Below, in pieces: positions 1 to 11,549 of a stretch of DNA of 64,000 nt (position 1 is its first letter; each line of letters starts with the position of its first letter). The stretch covers positions 1-64,000 of the forward strand of contig QNGE01003249.1 in assembly GCA_008508345.1 (NCBI GenBank). The letters are read 5' to 3'. The notes under the pieces were generated by a model that did not search any database, was not told where the DNA came from, and saw only the letters and a program-made list of their open reading frames with translations. The stretch is from Paragonimus westermani (lineage: Eukaryota > Platyhelminthes > Trematoda > Plagiorchiida > Troglotrematidae). The translations under genes were made by a program, and so were the position numbers.

Positions 1-830
1 CGGTACGACGTCATCTGGATCAGCAGCTTATTACGCTTGAGAGCCGCAATGCAATTACGGACCTCAGTCTCAGTGGGTGGTTCCAAGTCTACCGACCAGG
101 GCACTACATTACATGTTTGTGGCGTCAACGCAGTAGAAGCAGAAGGTCAGTTAAATTGAACCTCAAATTGTTCTGCCCACCGCTCTAACCTTCTGTCTTA
201 CTATGGATGAATGTGCCATCTGTCTCGCTGACAGCCTCACTCACAGCCGGTCGCACGGATAACACTTGCCACTGTTTCCCAAAGGAGAAGCCGTCTCCAT
301 CTCCTCAGCCTACGTTTCAGTTTCCTACGGACATCTCCTCTAGACTTGTTATATGAACTGCCAGGAGGGATGTTCCGTCCGGCCTCTAACAACTCTAGGG
401 ATTTCTCCGAGATTCAATGTTTGTTCATTCCATGTACCCCCTGCCGCATGCCACCGTACCTGCTTCACAAATGGCCTGTGTGATCTGGGTCCAGGAGCGA
501 TCAGGATCTTCGGATTGAAAACTACTAAGGTAGGTTTCTGAGCTGGTTTGATACTTATGCTTTACCGACGGTATTATCAGTTTCTCAACAGCCAATCGTT
601 GCTGTCGGTGGGGTCGCTGCTCAGCAAAAGTGAATACGAAACGACAGCGTATCAGTGCATGATCTGAGTCTAGGTGCGTGCTCCAATAAGAACGACAGTC
701 CTGAATGGAACCCCGCCACCTATAACTAACAGCTATGTGGTCTATCTGAGACCAGGTCTGATTCAGAGGGAGGGCGCCAAGTATAGCAATGACGTGCGCG
801 ATGCCTAAAACTAGTGCTGGCTAAAACAGC
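1..830 (-). mobile_element. LINE fragment: endonuclease end, linker and start of RT
   Basis: Read on the minus strand from about 830 down, one interrupted frame gives the end of an AP-endonuclease domain (WSTHLDSDHALIRCRF), a basic linker, the block RWAEQFEVQFN and the pre-RT motif EVRNCIAALKRNK. This order (endonuclease, linker, RT start) is that of invertebrate endonuclease/RT non-LTR elements. The window edge cuts it inside the first RT motifs. Stop codons break the frame, so it is a fossil. It lies opposite in direction to the LINE 3' end that follows at 1.08 kb. Confidence 0.75.
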
Positions 831-1079
831 CTATGCTCCGTGCACAGCTGCAATAGTCAGCTGCAATGCCTCAGCAAATCGCAAGAATCTTAGGTTGGAA
901 TGACTTAGCAAGAACTCGAAAACACATGATGGATCGATACCATCCACGCTACCCCTAAATTTTCGATATAAAAAAATCGTTGCATGTTGTAAGTTTAGCC
1001 CTGACGAGTCAGCACTAAATACTTGCACCTACCGGTTTTTTAAATGTTTCAAAAAATGGCTTCTGACTCAGTAGGTGAT

Positions 1080-1913
1080 GTTTCGGTAATATGTTCCAAC
1101 GTATTTGACCACCCGTATCTGCGTTCGACCATCGGCATCGGACGACACTAAATACCGAAGAAGTTAGGAAGCGAGTATTTGGTAGTGTTTACTAATCGAG
1201 ATCCCTTGTTCACTGTTTAAGCATGTACAGACCCAGATGATTAGGTCATATACTAAGGATGCCAACAATTCATATGCCACGCCAACCACACTTACCGATC
1301 CATCAGTCGACTACCTAGGGTGCAAGGTGGGTGTATAGCAAACCGGCGCACAGAACTGAAGTGAGTCACCTAGAGGATGGCAACTGTAGATCGGGTTCGC
1401 CTACCAGGCTGGGGTCCTCGCCACTCACAAAGTCGGTGGCTGAAGATTTCCGGTGAGTCGTTTAATCGAGCTCATTGGCATGAATGTTGTCGTTGTTTGG
1501 CCAGGTTGTCTATGAAGTGGGTGCACTAAAATACGCCAGACAATGAAAGCATCAGGAAAACGGCTTTGCTGATGGCGCCACACACTCAGTGATACCACGG
1601 TTGTTTGATTGCAATGCGTAGACACCTTGATGTTGAATGGCGTACCAGTCCATACCATTTCTAGTTCCGCTTAGTCTTCTTTAATATTTGTTGGCCTTCT
1701 TAGTAACGTTTCCTTCTAGGATATTCCACATCACTGTTGAGGTGAGCGGCGGCCCGAGCCACACTACCTTTGGTCAGGCTCATGGCTGTAATGATGATGA
1801 GGAGGAGCAGGAGGATATAGCTGATTCTAGTAGTTAGGCCCCCTTTTATCCCACTGGTTAGGTTCATGACTGTTATGATGATGATATAGCTGATTTCAGT
1901 ATCTAGGCCCCAC
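1080..1913 (+). mobile_element. LINE 3' end with duplicated tail
   Basis: This stretch matches the 3' part of the LINE at 12.38-12.99 kb block by block: the 'tatttgaccacc.gt.tctgcgttc' segment, the 'gatggttaggtcatgtactaaggatg' type segment (read RLRWLGHVLRM in the better copy), and the untranslated part with 'atgaatgttgtcgttgtttggcc'. It ends in two related tail units of about 60-70 bp, one near 1,772-1,842 and one near 1,858-1,913, each holding an ATG-triplet run followed by 'gatatagctgatt'. No open frame of note survives. Confidence 0.7.
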
Positions 1914-4900
1914 TCATGACATCAGTTGATCCGAGGTCCACGCGTAGAATGAGGGTGATTTCGTTGGGTGTAGGCAAGGGTTGAAAACTATGGAATAAGC
2001 TAAAAAATGTGTGGGTCGCAGGCTGAGAATGCATGCAACCTGAGTGCTATGTAGGAGCAATTACTTTGCACCAAAAGGACGTACTAACAGTGTTATGCAC
2101 GCAGAACTAGGTGTGATCACAACCGCTGAAACAGTAAAAGCCAGAAGGTGAGCTAGATAGAGAAGTTCAACGAATCGATGTCGAGTGTTGACAGTGACTC
2201 AGATGTGTGAGCCTCATACACAACCTCGTGAAAACCGTCAGACTGATGAGGTTCACGGTGGTCACGTGCCTTTTCAGCGCCTGCAACAAACGTGCTTAGT
2301 CAATTAGATGATGTATTCGATGCTAGTTCTTAATTCATTTAAATGCAGATAGTCGGGACCACATAAAACACTTCGCTACCACCAAGCCGCCATCCGATAG
2401 GACAAAGACCGAACGTCGAAAAACGTCAGTTGGATCTGAATGACAGAGCTGCATTCATAACAATCGCCAGATAATTCGTTCATTCACACGTTCCATGGAA
2501 GTGGTTTTTATCTCAAATGGCCTACCTAACACAAAATTCAGACGAATCCCGTTGTGCATTACCTGCAAATTCAACGAAAGGTTTAGTGAATCCTGAGTCA
2601 TCACGAACGTGCCAGGAAAAACAGCAATGTGAAGAGTGAATGCAGGAAAATGGGTAAAATCAGAAGACAATCTGATAATCATCTCTAGCAGTAGTGCTAC
2701 CTCAGCACGAGAACACAGCTCCACATTCAACACACGCCCCCTCCTCTAATATGTCGAAAGTCAGTTTTGGAATTCTTGAAGCTAAATAAAAATTTGTGCA
2801 TTCTTTGGGACGTCTTATCACTAGAATGAACACTGCCCATTTCACCACCAGTCCACACCAGTGATCTGTTAACACTCAGGCTAGGGCTTCACAATTGACC
2901 GGGTTCCCGTTCGAATCACATAAATAAAAGCAGCGGAACTAAGAGCTGAACTTGCACTCCTACAATGGGAAACCACCTCCTTTGTTCGTTAGACTCAAAC
3001 TCGACAAATGGTCGAAACAAAGATAAGTATAAGCTGATCAGATTCCTCCACTGAGTCGTAAGAAACGGTTAGACGTGAACGAGATGGAAAGTCACTCTGT
3101 ATCTGAGTAACATACTTGCAAGTCTTTCGTTTTGAACACCCACCACGGAAATGAACATTCAGTGTCGTACGTTCATAGTTGGTCACATATGAAGGCTAAA
3201 CATTTAGAAAATCGCACCTCTACCAGCGTCAGAGGTAACACTCAGTTACAGCTCGTCTGATGCGTGGATAACAATGACGGTCGCTGAAATTTACCGGTAG
3301 AAACCATCGGACGAGTCAACCCTACGTGCCTCTCAATCATACCAGTTGTGTGAACATGCATCAACAAGCCTAATGAAGAAAAGGCAAACGCCTACTCAGT
3401 CAGCGTTTTCTGATCACATCATGGCTAGTTGGCCTGCGTGGAGTGCACACACGAATCACTCGTAAAATAAACCATCACTGATAACCACAACACACGCCGA
3501 ATCAACAGACTGCATCAGAGGCTAAGGGTCGCATGTCCAGGGGTACAAGCATATAGCAATAGTGAATCGATCACCCCGTTCGACAAACACCATACAACCA
3601 CTGGCAAACAAATTAGTGCGCTTGAAATGTCAACACCGACAATATCCAGGGGTCGTTGAATCGAATGGTGATATTACGTGAAGAGCGGCAAATATGGATT
3701 CAATTTATCTTCGCCTATAAGCAATCTCTTGAAATTAAGACGAAAAAGCACCGCACGATCCTTGAACAACTTCGAGTAGAGACTGGAAAGCTGTTTCTCC
3801 CTAAAACGAAGCGGACTACTTAAGACTGGAAAACGTGAATCCATTGAACAACTACCTGAAACCATACCCGTGACATTGTTTTTACGCATGCTGTAAGTGG
3901 AAAGGAGTGCAAAAACACTAAGTGGATAGATCCAGTGTCAACATCCTAAGAAATCATCATTATCACATTATTGCGAAGTTTGAACATGTGGAAGTTGTGT
4001 GAATCGTAGACGCCGTTCCGAAGACAGAAATCAAACAACCTTCCCCTGAGCGCAGTTTTATGGCATGATTGCTACTAACGGCAGTACTGTTGTGAAACAA
4101 CAAACCTTCCACTGAAAACAAATCAGAGTACTTGACGAAAACAGATGGGCAAGGAACAGCTGATAAATACAGACATCTTTTCAAAAGCAACGATGGTTTG
4201 ATGCCTAAATGTACATTTTGAGCTACCTACTAACGAAAGCATGTACATGCATGGAAATATGGTTGAGAAGTCTTATTGACCTACAAGCTGCTGTATACTT
4301 ATAATTACCAAAATCGAAAGTCAGACCTGTGGACAATAGAACCGGACGACGAAGGTAAGATACTGCACAAACCTATAGTCCGATGTCCGCTGATTAACCT
4401 ATCAAAATAAACTTCTCCACACTAATTCTTGAACTGAGAATGTAGGGCTGGTCAGACTGCCAACACTCTTTGAGAGATGGGAAATGACGGTCTAGAGAAC
4501 ACGACTTCGGGTGTCAGTGTTTACATTAGCCTGGAAAGATTACACGACAATGAACAACTCTGTAACCGTTCATGTGGTGTGGTCAATAAGATTGAGTTGA
4601 ATCTCCCCTCAGCAATTAAAAAGTCGGCTTGCGAGATACCATGTATTGAAACTTTACACAAGGTACATAGAAGTACGAGACGCTCCGAATTGCTAATCCA
4701 AGAAGCTCACTTTCAGCAATCGAAGTGAACCTTATTCCAAATAAGCATCGAACAGGACGTTGCAATGGGAGACATGCGACAACAAAATAGCCTACACGCC
4801 TATGTCAAGCGGACGATGCTTAGACTTAACGTGAAAAGTAAGGTTACCAAAATGAACACTATTTAGCGATTACAGTAATGCATGTAGTTGCATAAAACTT

Positions 4901-5080
4901 AAACTTGAAGGCTGAATGAAGAATAAGGCGATAAGCAAGGTCTATAAGAAATATGTAACCTACCGCTATTAGCCTAAAAATTAGCACAGTTCGAAGTGAC
5001 TATCAAGTGAACACACTCACTGTTGACGACTCAACAGCGATGCCATTTGATGTCGAATTCACAGCCCTCTCAACACTCAC
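1914..5080. other. No recognised gene; possible downstream PNUTS introns
   Basis: No domain or repeat family is recognised here. Open frames stay below about 85 codons and lack convincing splice context. Because the PNUTS-like gene above runs toward lower coordinates, its later introns and small exons may lie here, but none could be picked out by eye. A weak tRNA B-box-like string (GTTCGAATCAC, 2,909-2,919) is the only short motif noted. Confidence 0.4.
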
Positions 5081-6527
5081 CTTCTGAGAACTAACAATGG
5101 ATTCCTCGGCGTTTCGCCTGAACATCTGTCGCTCCAGGGACAAATCTTTCTTTCGAATCTCATCCAGTGATACTCGGTTCACATTGACTATAACATAGAT
5201 AATATTGTTAATTTGATATAGAAAAATAGAGACAAGAAATTCGCCGTGTAATCTGTCGCAACTGACCTCGCTCGGATTCATCAAGCTCAAAGTAGAAAAA
5301 TGATTGCAATTTATCTTCTTCCGCCCATGACACTCGCTTTTTAGGTTTACACTCAACAGAAAACGAAGAGGACAAAGAAATTAGGGAGGATCTTTTCGCC
5401 CCCATTCCTATCGGAGAGGACGAGGGAGATGGGGAATCACTCTTTGTTGTTTCATCAGTCAATTCAGATGCATTCGGAGCAGCACTGGATGTGACCTGAG
5501 AAATAATAAAAGCAGAGAATTGCCATACTTGTTGGGTGTCATATGAAACCTGAGTTTCTATCTTACTAACTGATAGTTTCCGTTTTTTCCGTACAACCGG
5601 GCAAGTTGTAAGAGCGTTAATAAAATCAGGACTTTCATGCATTTCGGCGACATCTACGACCAATAATCTAAAGGGCATCGAAATATACTTTTGCGAGGTT
5701 CGGCTGGGGTAACAGTTATCTTCTGATGAAACGATTCAATGGGCAACTCGGAAGTAGATTTTGTGTCTACATCAAGTTTGCTGAAAAAAATGATTACCCC
5801 TCAGATGGATTTTTACCTTTTTTTAGAAAGTACCTCCAAACGTGATTTTGGACATGTTTGAGAGACATCCTCAACACCCGCGGTACGCATCACTGTTGGT
5901 GGCATCTTTACAGTTCGAAGTCTTTTTTTATCGTGCTTCACATCCTCATTAAGATGTGAGTCATCTGATTTTATGCTACTGTCGGGCTTCCTTTTCTTGA
6001 CATCTGGCTCTGCAGAATTGATAGATGATCAACACGAACTTACGTTCCAGCCGTCTTGAATCCGAGCTGATAACACCCTTCCACTTTTTTACGATTTCAA
6101 ACGCCAAAGACTTCACGGCTGAATGGGGGAACAGTCTAGCAGACAAAAGCAACCTACTGTCATGTTCACAACGTTTAGTAAGCGAATTTATTAATTTCGG
6201 ACAAACATTTTGGGTAAGCTGTTCAAGTCTGACTGGCAGCATCAGATACACTTTCAACAGTTCTATCAGGAACGGATAGTTATCTTCCTTAAGGGCCTCC
6301 TGCAGCCATTTCAAGAGGATATCCCAGGCTCCTTCTTTACACAGCTTTGATTGGATGTCCGGGATTGTCGATGAGATGATACAAAGAGCGATACACTTTG
6401 GTACGAGTTTCCCGTTGGTTGATCTCATCAGATCGATTAAGTGAGGGATGGAATTCAACATGATCCCGCCATTGTCGCTGAGATGAGCATGATACTCGTT
6501 GAGCAAACGATCTGGTTCTGTGATCGC
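5081..6527 (-). CDS. PPP1R10: PNUTS/PPP1R10-like PP1 nuclear targeting subunit, N-terminal part
   Basis: In animals PNUTS anchors protein phosphatase 1 in the nucleus and, in the PTW/PP1 complex, acts on RNA polymerase II and chromatin. Seven exon segments fit with GT-AG borders and consistent phases: 6527-6044, 6009-5817, 5780-5733, 5703-5529, 5495-5267, 5187-5081, about 412 codons. The first holds a helical TFIIS N-terminal-type domain (for example IPHLIDLMRSTNGKLV and FEIVKKWKGVI). A basic linker follows, then SPDFINALTTCPVVRKKRK. The PP1 docking motif RVSW sits in KKRVSWAEEDKLQSFFYFEL, followed across an intron by DESERVNVNRVSLDEIRKK; family members share RVxF-type docking, YFELDE and RVNVN. 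The start exon above 6,527 and exons below 5,081 were not found. The two smallest introns are inferred from frame. The family call is strong because linker and docking site occur in the family order. Confidence 0.88.
5496..5528 (-). other. 33-nt in-frame micro-intron in the PNUTS-like gene
   Basis: It starts gtatgg and ends with a pyrimidine-rich attatttctcag. Its length is a multiple of three and it has no stop in frame, so the unspliced message would add 11 residues (VWQFSAFIISQ). The added stretch is hydrophobic in a linker that is otherwise polar, which favours its being an intron. It could allow regulated retention without breaking the protein. Confidence 0.6.
6010..6043 (-). other. 34-nt micro-intron in the PNUTS-like gene
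   Basis: On the minus strand it starts gtaagttc and ends ttctgcag. It splits a Gln codon (C/AG), and removal keeps the frame open for the whole next exon of 193 nt. Introns of 36 nt (5781-5816), 29 nt (5704-5732, inferred) and 33 nt (5496-5528) follow in the same gene, then one of 79 nt (5188-5266). Confidence 0.75.
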
Positions 6528-8089
6528 CTGAGATGAGAAACGACAAAACAAGATAGCGTGATTAGTTTCTTGGTTATAAACGATTTGTACATAACTTATG
6601 TAAGTAGGTGAACAAGATAAGTGCAAACTGAAGTTTGAGACGGTAAAGTAAGAACAGTGCAACTGATTTAACGTAGTAGCACTGAGTTCACTGTCCGTAT
6701 GCGTAACGTATTTTTAGACTGATTTGCGGCAGGTGAAACTGCGAATAGCAGACAGAACTAAAACGCTTAGAAGGAATTAGTTGATCAAAATGATTTAACA
6801 AGATAGTGCGTGAAATGATACCATTTTGATAAGAACGAACTTTTGACATTAAACATTAGGTTTGGGACATGAATATTCTTAGTGGATAAAGCCAGAGAGA
6901 AAACGTTTGCAGTCAAACCGTTGCACCTTGTCAGTATCCGTATTATGGCAAATATGAGGGGCGACAGAAATTGCAGGGCGACAAGTGGTGGAAAAAATCA
7001 GCAGTCAAAACGATAGCATCACAGGCAACAGTTAGTCCACCATGTTTAGCGGCGGTACAAAGCTAAATGCATTTAGTCTTTGACAACGCAGTCAAGAAGC
7101 CGAAACCGCTGTACTGATGAAATCACTGGTGCTGTAACGTTTGTGCTAGGAACACTGGCGCTTTCAGTCTGAGTATGATGGGTTGGACAATGGTTTAGCA
7201 TACGTAAAACGGGACCTTCACAGACTGAGTCTGTGAGGGAGAATCACACAGTGTTCAATGCTGACCATCCTAAAGACACGCCAGCAGATCGCTGTTAGTC
7301 GGATTCCGCAACACAAACAAGTTGCTAATACTCCAAAGGCACCAAAGTGCAGAAACATACACAGCTGAAATACCTGTTTTGCAGCCGCAATGAACCACCT
7401 TAACGATCACACTATAAACTCGACACTTCAAAAGGGCACTGGGATTACGCTGATGCTACTAGTGTATAGGCTGACACAGTATCTAGGCTTCCAAGCGATC
7501 CCATCACTTTTCTCCAGAGCCAACACGCCCACCAGTAGTCTGTGGATTGCAATACAAACCCCGGACAAAGTCGAATATAGTGCCACCGTCGTTGCAAGTC
7601 ACATTCACTTCGTTTCCGATTCCCATCGCGACAGGCTTAGGTAAACAAATCAGTAGAGGTAATCTTGACGCTTACACCGTGGAACGGATAGATCAACAGA
7701 TTACTCCCGCTCGGACGCCTGATATATTGGAAAACGACGTCCGCCGTATTTCAGACTAAAATACAAAACACCGAGTTGATGGAACGCGCGCTACCTGCTC
7801 GAAATTAGTTGTACACCACAGGTTAGCCAACGTCGATCAGGCTGCGGTAGGTCATGTCTTCGGCCCAGATTAGGTTCTTGGTAGCATTAAATATGCTGTA
7901 CATCTAGCAAGCCTTGGCAACACTAGAATAAGAGGCAATGATTACGGAATTTTTTAACCTTTGCGTTTGCTCCACGTGACTGCAGTGGTAACAACACCAA
8001 CGGCGCCCTTCACTCGCAACTTACTGCCCCCCCTGGAGTCGATTGCCTCATACAGGGAACATGAACATCATCCAGTTCAGACGGCAGCT
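6528..8089. other. No recognised gene; presumed upstream PNUTS region
   Basis: The PNUTS-like gene should have its first coding exon or promoter on the high-coordinate side of 6,527. No ATG exon with a phase-0 donor could be picked out. Frames at 7,390-7,760 are short, overlap each other and show no domain. Confidence 0.35.
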
Positions 8090-8790
8090 CTACGTTGGTA
8101 CCACGTATGTGATTAACGGTGGGTGGCTTATCATCACAGAGAGAAGTACATCAGTGGTTAACATGGACGATTAACTCCCATAAAACCATGGGGAAACGTA
8201 CGGGAAGAGAGAAAAAGAGGGAAACGGGAAAAGACCTGAACACTGGAAACAAGTCACGTCTGTAATCAAATATACATCAAAGTGCCTACACATCGCAAGC
8301 AAAAAAGTGAGCTGTAAGTGAAGCTAAGACGGCACAAACCTTTTTACGGCTTTCACTGCCAAGCGTCACTGAATGCACTCACTTCATTGACAACTGGGAC
8401 GAACAACATTTACGCCACTGAGCTCGGTTAGCCGACATCTCACCTAACGCCTCAAGCCACCGACTGTGAATCGCTAGGGTCCCAGCTCAGGAGACAAACC
8501 CGATTTATAGTGGCCAACCTTTTGGTGAACGATTTCACGTGTCTACGTCAAGTCAACTGTCCACCTCGCAACGTCGACAGTGCTCGATGTGGAAGGCAAC
8601 TAGCCGACATCCCGAATATATGACCTGACCACCTAAGTCTGTGCAGACGAGAGGAGTGAAAGGAAGAACTTGTTTGACAGTCAGTACCAAACATCTGCTT
8701 CATAACCTCTTCCTTGCTCAATCGCTGGTGCCACCCGCTACGAGCGATTGAACGCAGACATCCGTGGTGGAATACCTGAGGACGGTGGGT
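8090..8790 (-). mobile_element. LINE 3' end, minus strand
   Basis: The reverse complement carries the same 3' module as the 11.5-13.1 kb LINE: the CLRSIAR-GWHQRLSKEEV block near 8,700-8,770, then the untranslated tail with 'cactgatgta' and the pyrimidine-rich segment near 8,200. The 5' part is missing. Identity falls off beyond about 8,790. Confidence 0.65.
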
Positions 8791-11417
8791 GGCTGCTGCA
8801 CTAATGAACTCAGTACAGGTCAGTCTCAGTTAACCCAAATTTTAGGCAACACGTGCATGAGTGACTGATTGGGAATTACACACCTCCCAGTCAGATGTGG
8901 CCTTAGACAAACAATATAGGTGATGCCTCATTCAGGACTATTAACGTGGCATACGCAGATCCAGAACATGAGTCAGTGCGTAGTCCCGTCATTTAATTTT
9001 ATCAAGCAACGTCTCTGATGGCTCTGGAGAGACTGACCAGACCAGCCGTAAAGCATGTACCAACTAGCCTAGTGTGCAGTTGCAACCTCAACAGTTGCTA
9101 GATACGAATCCCACAAACCAGCACACATAGCAAAGCTGTCAATCGGTAAGGTGAACTGGATCTTGCAACGGTTGACGGGTTAAGGAGGGAGGACCGTGAG
9201 AAACAGAAAAGCCAAGTAAACGAAACGTCAGTATCGACTGGCTCAGAACCAACCAATTTTACTGACCCGAAACACTCATCGAAAAGACGGTGAGGCTTCA
9301 AATAGTAAACCGGGAAAATTAAACCCCAGGGGTAACATTGTAAAGGGACAAGTGAACTCTCGATCGTTTTTGCTGTCAGTAGATTTAGAACCACTTATGC
9401 AAACAAGTCAGCAATTGCATTCCTGGTTTTAAAAGTGGTAAAGCTGCTAGTCCGGATGATCTGAAGGAACCATCACAGATGTCCCCCACACCAGTAGAGG
9501 ATCGGATTCAACTTGTGCGACTAGTGTAGACGACTGAGGGCAACCATCCGAGTACGGGTCAATGGATGATATCCATCTCAAAAGACAAAGCAGTGTTCAG
9601 TGAAAACCATGTCCACTAACAAACTACGGGTCTAGTGTCTGGTATAAATCAGACACTTGAGAAACAGACATTCGGTATGGGAAAGAATTTCAACCGGGAG
9701 GGATAAACGAATCAAATTCCAACTCCTCAAATTTTGGTGCACCGTCATACATGTATAGCTGATGAACAACCGACATCCCTCTCGACTAAATTTCCGATTC
9801 AGCAGACCAATCAGTGCTTTCAGACTCACACACAGGGGTGACGACACACTCGGCGATCTACTCTCAAACGTCATCTCAGAGAGTGCACGGTTAACTACTC
9901 GGTTACAGCATCGAGAGGGCATCCCAAAGCATTCATTCTTGATTTACGCTCAGTTTTTTGTGGGACTGACAACTAAGCATCAATGCCAACCACAGATACG
10001 GTACAATGGATGGATGGGCAGCCTTCAAGACTGGAGGTCGTGAGGGAGACAGGCATTTTCTCAAACCCGAACGGGATTCGTTTATACGCGACAACTTGGG
10101 CACCAGCATTACATCCACCTCTCGACGAAGGACAAGGGGTACAACGCAGCTGTGCATAGTACTGTTTTAAGATAGCAAAATCTAGCCACCCCATATCGGG
10201 GATACACGCAGGGTATCTGATGTTGACAGTTGCAGTCTGGGGCAGCACCTGCGTGGGCATCGCCATGTGGACAGCAATTGAGTCCATGTGTGTCAACAGT
10301 AGCGTTTTTTTCTCGCATTCATCACATCGCCAACTTTGTGCTATTCCGATGGCTGAAAAGACAGCAAACAACTGTTTGAAATATTAGTAAATTAGCTTAA
10401 ACATCACCTTCAGCTGATTCTACCTAGCTGTAAAAATGAAGTACGGAGAACGCCTAGTACCGCCACCCATAGGCAGTGGGAAAGGTGTATCCGATAAATT
10501 AGTTCCTTGAGAGAGCCATTAACCGAACATTTTCCGAACGAAAATTGGAGCATCGGGGAAAGCGGCTATCTCCAACAATGACACGCAGTATGCAACTTTT
10601 AGTATACTCTTTAGCTATGTAAGCTTCAATCCGACACAATACGGTCCGCCCACTCCTCGCTCACGTTTCCAGTTCAAAGATAAAAGAACCTTACCAGTAG
10701 TGCACGAAAACTCCCAATCTGCTTATGTAGCAGCTATTCATCCATGAAACAGCAGGTATGGATATCACAGGAACACTCAGGCTGACGGCTTACACTACCG
10801 TACAAATATTTCAGCCGATATATTGCCCCCAGAAGGCTTGCGTACATAAGGTAAGGTGGAATACTGGACCTTAATCTTAAACCGAACGTTGGCCGATGGC
10901 TAAAGTTTGGACGAAACAGATGCCGTCGAACTGCCCCGTAACAATATTCATCACCTATATCCAGTTCAGAGGCTGTTGAGAAGACCTATGAACACTGGAT
11001 AAGAGTTGCGGACAAACCAAATCGTTCACTTATAAAAGATAATGGCGCGAATACCACCTTGTTTGTAAGAATAATTCCACTTGCGAATCTCGTTGAAGAA
11101 CCACAGACCGATCACTGAATGGGTGAACATTCACAGGCGGCCAAGAATCTACACGTAATCTTTTCGTTCAACAAACCAGGGATGCAACGACAATCCGAGC
11201 AAAAAACGAGACAACTTCAAACACCCCATTACAAGTATATTCAGTGACGTCGGGTTGTGCATCCTTTAACAAGTCTACTTTCGTAATGCAGAGGAATGAA
11301 CGCACGATACTGTTATCCAGCATTAGGAGCACTCATCAAAATAAAGGGCTGACATACAACACAGCGTGGGCAGTTAGAACGAACAACAACAGTAAATGAA
11401 CGCGCACATAAGAAAGC
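8791..11417. other. No recognised gene
   Basis: Several open frames of 70-130 codons lie on both strands at 9.1-10.4 kb. The longest is on the minus strand at 9,973-10,371, with four cysteines in two pairs (CDEC and CTPC). None has clear splice borders or a familiar domain, and frames open on both strands at once suggest chance or old repeat. The base composition is not unusual. Confidence 0.35.
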
Positions 11418-11549
11418 ATGAGGTGGCGCTTCGAATTCGAAAGTGGAGGAGTAACTTTCGACATTAGCTACTTCATTTCAATGTTAAAACATTCCCGGCC
11501 AATTCCAAATTTGGCAAGGAGAACGTTCAGACTGATATTTACGAGGATG

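Noticed and set aside
6025..6279. 84-codon plus-strand frame at 6.0-6.3 kb
   Set aside because: It is the antisense shadow of the PNUTS exon carrying the TFIIS-type domain.
9973..10371. 132-codon minus-strand frame with CxxC pairs
   Set aside because: The cysteine pairs are not spaced as a known finger, and several other frames overlap it; chance or old repeat is more likely.
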